Below, piece by piece: positions 7,303 to 9,606 of a DNA stretch of 9,606 bases. The stretch is from Oscillospiraceae bacterium (GTDB lineage: Bacteria; Bacillota; Clostridia; Oscillospirales; Oscillospiraceae): positions 1 to 9,606 of the forward strand of contig JAFOJR010000091.1 of assembly GCA_017420125.1 (NCBI GenBank). The letters are read 5' to 3'. How positions within the stretch are numbered: position 1 is the stretch's first letter; the number at the start of each line of letters is the position of its first letter. The notes below the pieces were generated by a model that worked only from the letters and a program-made list of their open reading frames with translations, was not told where the DNA came from and made no database searches. A program made the position numbers and the translations under genes.

Positions 7303-7348
7303 TTAGCAATAAAACAAATTGAGCAACCAGGATAATTTTTTCACTTTT

Positions 7349-7388
7349 CCGGACGGACGGCTTCCCGTCCGTCCGGTTTTTCCTTTTT
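7349..7388 (+). terminator. Perfect GC-rich terminator hairpin between dapA and dapB
   Basis: CCGGACGGACGG (7349-7360) pairs perfectly with CCGTCCGTCCGG (7365-7376) around a CTTC loop, followed by TTTTTCCTTTTT. A 12-bp stem with a tetraloop and U tract is a textbook intrinsic terminator. It stands inside the apparent operon, 41 bases before the dapB start, so it probably lowers expression of dapB and the ACT gene relative to asd-dapA, or splits the operon. Confidence 0.88.
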
Positions 7389-7416
7389 CCTGCTCTGCTC
7401 TGCTAAAACACAAAAG

Positions 7417-7423
7417 AAAGGGA
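7417..7423 (+). promoter_or_regulatory. Ribosome binding site of dapB
   Basis: AAAGGGA with 6 bases before the ATG at 7430. It sets the dapB start; a 37-codon longer reading would begin upstream of, and translate through, the terminator hairpin. Confidence 0.7.
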
Positions 7424-7429
7424 ATTTTC

Positions 7430-8182
7430 ATGTTGAAACTCATCGTTTCCGGTTTTAATGGTCGGATGGGGCAGGTCGTTTACCGACTTGCTAAAGAACA
7501 TCCCGCACTTTTACCCGTAGCCGGATTTACACAGCATCCTGTCGACGATGCTGCTATTCCTTTATTTTCTAATCCGGATGACTATAAAGAAGATGCAGAC
7601 GTAGTGATCGACTTTTCTAACCACGACTTTCTTTCGCCTCTGCTTTCTTACTGTCTCAGCCGCCGCTTGCCGCTTGTTTTAGCCACCACCGGCTATACAG
7701 AAACACAGCAGGCACAAATTACGGCTGCTGCAGAAAAAATCCCCATTTTTCAATCTGCAAATATGTCTGTCGGTATCAACGCACTCATCGCACTGGTGCA
7801 AAAAGCGGCCGCTGCGTTGGGTAAAACCTGGGATATCGAAATCGTGGAAAAGCACCATAACAAAAAGTTAGATGCTCCCAGTGGAACTGCACTGATGCTG
7901 GCCAATGCCGCTGCCAGTGCGCTGCCTTTTGCAGCTGAATATGTTTATGAGCGGCAAAGTGTCCGACGGCCCCGGGACAAAAAAGAAATTGGGATTTCCG
8001 CCGTTCGTGGGGGAACCATTGTAGGCGATCATGATGTCATTTTTGCTGGGCAAAATGAAGTAATCGAATTAACTCATCGTGCCCAATCCAGAGAAGTTTT
8101 TGCTTCCGGTGCTTTGGAGGCTGCTCAATTTTTGCATCAACAGCCCGCCGGATTGTATTCTATGCAAGATCTCTTGTCGTAA
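7430..8182 (+). CDS. dapB: 4-hydroxy-tetrahydrodipicolinate reductase
   Basis: Cytoplasmic NAD(P)H enzyme that reduces the DapA product to tetrahydrodipicolinate, precursor of DAP and lysine. The protein has 250 residues, near the short end of the family. The nucleotide-binding motif GFNGRMG is at 8-14 and ATTGY at 85-89. The signature EKHHNKKLDAPSGTA (140-154) carries His142, His143 and Lys146, matching His159, His160 and Lys163 of the E. coli enzyme. SAVRGGTIVGDHDVIFAG (190-207) and ELTHRAQSREVFASGAL (213-229) are typical C-terminal blocks. The ATG at 7430 begins directly with the Rossmann strand (MLKLIVSG) and has AAAGGGA upstream, so the longer open frame from 7319 is not used. The ACT protein gene follows after 30 bases. 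Confidence 0.96.
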   Translation: MLKLIVSGFNGRMGQVVYRLAKEHPALLPVAGFTQHPVDDAAIPLFSNPDDYKEDADVVIDFSNHDFLSPLLSYCLSRRLPLVLATTGYTETQQAQITAAAEKIPIFQSANMSVGINALIALVQKAAAALGKTWDIEIVEKHHNKKLDAPSGTALMLANAAASALPFAAEYVYERQSVRRPRDKKEIGISAVRGGTIVGDHDVIFAGQNEVIELTHRAQSREVFASGALEAAQFLHQQPAGLYSMQDLLS

Positions 8183-8212
8183 TCTGGTCATCACCCGAAT
8201 CAGGAGGATTTT

Positions 8213-8704
8213 ATGAGTAGTGGTATTAGTAAGATCTCTTATCAAACCCAGGTATCCCTTGTATCCATCTCCCAAGCGCCCAGCGACAGTAAAAGTGTCG
8301 CGAAAATGCTGACTGCTATTTCCAATGCGGGAATCAGTATTGACATGATCAGTCAAACGGCGCCGCGGGGCGGCTCCATCAGCGTCTCCTTTTCTCTTTC
8401 TGACGATGTGCTCCCGCGTGCCTTGGCCGTTTTGGCAAAGGAACGGGGTAATCAACCGGAATTGCAGAGCGAGGTGCTCCCTGGAAACTGTAAAATTGCT
8501 TTTTACGATGCAAATATGGTAGGAACACCTGGCGTCGCAGCTCGTGTCTTTTCCATTTTAGCCAACGTGGGTGTGCAAATCATGCTCATTACCACATCAG
8601 ATGTAGACATTTCGATTTTGGTCAACAGCCATGACCTGCCCCGTGCTCTGGAGGCTGTGTGCAGTGCCTTTGGTGTAGAGCCAATCGAAGCCTCTGCCGG
8701 ATAA
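8213..8704 (+). CDS. Free-standing tandem ACT-domain protein, aspartokinase beta-like
   Basis: A 163-residue protein made only of two ACT domains, closely resembling the C-terminal regulatory half of aspartokinase. The first ACT spans about residues 10-80 (QVSLVSISQAP through SFSLSDDVLPRALAVL), the second about 90-160 (CKIAFYDANMVGTPGVAARV through ILVNSHDLPRALEAV). The second keeps the TPGVAARVF turn and the TTSDVDISILV strand seen in aspartokinases; the first has DSKSV where aspartokinases usually have D-x-P-G-V, so its ligand pocket may differ. There is no kinase domain in or before it: dapB ends 30 bases upstream. Its size equals the beta subunit of B. subtilis aspartokinase II, which comes from an internal start inside lysC. 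AGGAGG (8202-8207) lies 5 bases before the ATG. A role as lysine or threonine sensor, perhaps in complex with an aspartokinase encoded elsewhere, is inference from family and operon position. Confidence 0.9.
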   Translation: MSSGISKISYQTQVSLVSISQAPSDSKSVAKMLTAISNAGISIDMISQTAPRGGSISVSFSLSDDVLPRALAVLAKERGNQPELQSEVLPGNCKIAFYDANMVGTPGVAARVFSILANVGVQIMLITTSDVDISILVNSHDLPRALEAVCSAFGVEPIEASAG

Positions 8705-8730
8705 ATATCTGACGTTAAATAAGTGCAAAT

Positions 8731-8776
8731 AAAAATCCTCTCTGCCTTGTTTTGAAACAAGATAGAGGGGATTTTT
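8731..8776 (+). terminator. Terminator at the end of the lysine operon
   Basis: Long imperfect hairpin: AAAAATCCTCTCT (8731-8743) with AGAGGGGATTTTT (8764-8776), and CTTGTTT (8746-8752) with AAACAAG (8755-8761) at the top. Five T residues end the stem on the plus strand, and A residues on the left arm allow minus-strand use too. It starts 26 bases after the ACT gene stop. Confidence 0.87.
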
Positions 8777-8789
8777 GCATGGTGTTCCC

Positions 8790-8818
8790 TTGCTTTTTTC
8801 TTTTGATTTGGATATACT
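8790..8818 (+). promoter_or_regulatory. Candidate promoter of the GntR/MocR-type gene
   Basis: TTGCTT (8790-8795), 17 bases, then TATACT (8813-8818). It lies after the operon terminator and about 50 bases before the regulator's ATG. An outer inverted pair TTTGAT (8802-8807) and ATCAAA (8838-8843) flanks the start region and could belong to an operator, but this is weak. Confidence 0.5.
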
Positions 8819-8875
8819 ATAACAAGAATTTGGTATTATCAAACAAGAGAGAAAGGGAATTTTTATATAATCAAA

Positions 8876-9319
8876 ATGAAGCGAATTTATAAAACCAATG
8901 AACCTGCCTATCTTCATCTTTATCATAAAATTAAGGCAGATATTGTGAAAAATGCATACACGTATGGCGGAAAGCTTCCCTCAAAACGAACGGCTGCAAG
9001 TATCTACGGCGTAAGCGTCATCACAGTAGAACATGCATATGCACTTCTGGCAGAAGAGGGGTATATTGTCTCCAAAGAGCGCAGTGGCTATTATATTGCC
9101 TATCAGGAAAAGGATATCTTTTCTGCAACAGCGTTTTCACCCATTGAACAGACGGATCCCCCGCATGCTCCTCCTTCTTTCCAGACAAAAGAAGAATTTC
9201 CAAGTTCTGTCTATGCTAAAACCGTCCGGCATGTGCTCAGCAAATACGGAACCCGCATTTTAGTCAAATCAGAAAATTTCGGTTTACTGTCCCTGCGGGA
9301 AGCCATTGCAAGGTATTAA
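8876..9319 (+). CDS. MocR-type GntR regulator, truncated at its C-terminus
   Basis: N-terminal 147 residues of a transcription factor that joins a GntR winged helix to a PLP-dependent aminotransferase-like domain. Residues about 9-76 are the winged helix, with GGKLPSKRTAASIYGVSVIT (31-50), VEHAYALLAEEGY (51-63) and the wing RSGYYIA (69-75). A Pro-rich linker follows, then the first helix of the aminotransferase-like part (FPSSVYAKTVRHVLSKYG, 108-125) and LLSLREAIARY (137-147). Intact relatives continue with several hundred more residues including the PLP lysine; here TAA follows IARY at once. The bases beyond encode an unrelated protein family in the same frame. The ATG at 8876 has a poor ribosome site: GGGA lies about 17 bases upstream. 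DNA binding is plausible, but ligand sensing through PLP is lost in this form. Whether the break is real or an assembly join cannot be told from the sequence. Confidence 0.82.
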   Translation: MKRIYKTNEPAYLHLYHKIKADIVKNAYTYGGKLPSKRTAASIYGVSVITVEHAYALLAEEGYIVSKERSGYYIAYQEKDIFSATAFSPIEQTDPPHAPPSFQTKEEFPSSVYAKTVRHVLSKYGTRILVKSENFGLLSLREAIARY

Positions 9320-9322
9320 CTG
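9311..9322. other. Breakpoint joining the GntR gene to a LURP-one gene fragment
   Basis: MocR homology stops at IARY (codon ending 9316), a TAA occupies 9317-9319, and from 9320 the same frame reads into LURP-one family sequence. Codon choice also changes to more C- and G-ending codons. I see no target-site duplication, inverted repeat or transposase at the join. Confidence 0.7.
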
Positions 9323-9604
9323 TTCCATATCATAAAGGACATAATCAATATCGATGGGCTCGGCTGGCAGATCGAGGGAAATATACTTCAGATGAATTTC
9401 CTGATAAAGGACCGGAACGGAAACGCAGTAGCATACATCGGCCAGAAACTGTTCTCCATCCATGACAGGTACAGTGTGGATATCTATCAGCCTCAGTATG
9501 AGGAGGCAGTCGTAGCGATCCTCGTTTGTCTGCAGCATATGGTCAGAGACCGCGAGGCATCAAGTTCCGCAGCGTATTCCAGCTCGTCGTCCTCGTCGGC
9601 ATCG
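9320..9604 (+). pseudogene. C-terminal fragment of a LURP-one/YxjI-family protein, open at the window end
   Basis: No start codon heads this piece; the frame is open from the TAA at 9317-9319 to the right edge. It reads INIDGLGWQIEGNILQMNFL, then IKDRNGNAVAYIGQKLFSIH, then DRYSVDIYQPQYEEAVVAIL, then VCLQHMVRDREAS. This fits the second half of the LURP-one-related/YxjI fold (related to tubby C-terminal and scramblase proteins), with its GN-x(7-9)-D-x-NG and K-x-FS-x(3)-Y-x-[IV]-DI pattern. The first half of the fold is absent. After the domain comes a serine-rich tail with seven serines in a row encoded by mixed TCN and AGC codons. The function of bacterial members is not settled. Its codon style differs from all upstream genes, which suggests another source genome or locus. 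Confidence 0.6.
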
Positions 9605-9606
9605 AA

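Noticed and set aside
7319..7336. TTGAGC and GATAAT before dapB as a promoter
   Set aside because: The boxes are only 6 bases apart, and the transcript would run straight into the terminator at 7349-7388.
7319..7429. A 37-codon N-terminal extension of DapB
   Set aside because: It crosses the terminator hairpin at 7349-7376, is not conserved-looking, and the ATG at 7430 has its own ribosome site and starts at the Rossmann strand.
9284..9538. An 84-codon minus-strand open frame across the right-hand breakpoint
   Set aside because: It spans the GntR/LURP-one join and mirrors the plus-strand LURP-one reading, which has the recognisable family pattern.
1..9606. CRISPR array, tRNA, rRNA, transposon, phage or defence system
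   Set aside because: I saw no spaced direct repeats, cloverleaf-like sequence with a tRNA 3' end, rRNA signature, transposase, integrase or defence-type protein on either strand.

Overview
The window looks like a low-to-medium GC, spore-lineage Firmicute, probably a Clostridia member of the Oscillospirales/Ruminococcaceae sort. The support is a SpoIID/LytB-domain protein, AGGAGG-type ribosome binding sites, a lysine (L-box) riboswitch, U-tract terminators and a Zn/Cd P-type ATPase of the clostridial kind. The placement is inference; no marker gene here fixes the species.

Layout: (1) 1-1909, plus strand, a heavy-metal P1B ATPase (CadA/ZntA type) whose reading frame is open at the left edge and runs through an 18-A homopolymer. 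(2) 1919-1950, a hairpin that can end both converging genes. (3) 1959-2984, minus strand, queA (queuosine tRNA modification), flanked by terminators and so probably a single-gene unit. (4) 3097-4785, minus strand, a secreted protein with a SPOR-like region followed by a SpoIID/LytB domain. (5) 4786-5270, a divergent control region with overlapping opposed promoter candidates, a lysine riboswitch on the plus strand (4885-5057) and its terminator (5107-5147). (6) 5271-8704, plus strand, a lysine/diaminopimelate operon: asd, dapA, dapB and a free-standing two-ACT-domain protein that resembles an aspartokinase regulatory subunit without its kinase. A perfect 12-bp GC-rich terminator hairpin sits between dapA and dapB. 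(7) 8731-8776, the operon terminator. (8) 8876-9319, plus strand, the N-terminal part of a MocR-type GntR regulator, which breaks off just after its aminotransferase-like domain begins. (9) 9320-9606, the C-terminal part of a LURP-one/YxjI-family protein with a serine-rich tail, in the same frame but with a different codon style and running off the right edge.

How the genes work together: lysine bound to the riboswitch should stop transcription before asd. When lysine is low, Asd makes aspartate semialdehyde, DapA condenses it with pyruvate, and DapB reduces the product toward DAP (cell wall) and lysine. The ACT protein at the end of the operon may sense an aspartate-family amino acid and could act on an aspartokinase encoded elsewhere. 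No aspartokinase catalytic domain and no later DAP enzyme is present.

The most interesting items are the orphan ACT-pair protein, the strong terminator inside the dap operon and the abrupt GntR/LURP-one junction at about 9316, which may be a real rearrangement or an assembly chimera. I saw no CRISPR array, tRNA, rRNA, transposase or phage gene, and I found no convincing new defence or mobile system.
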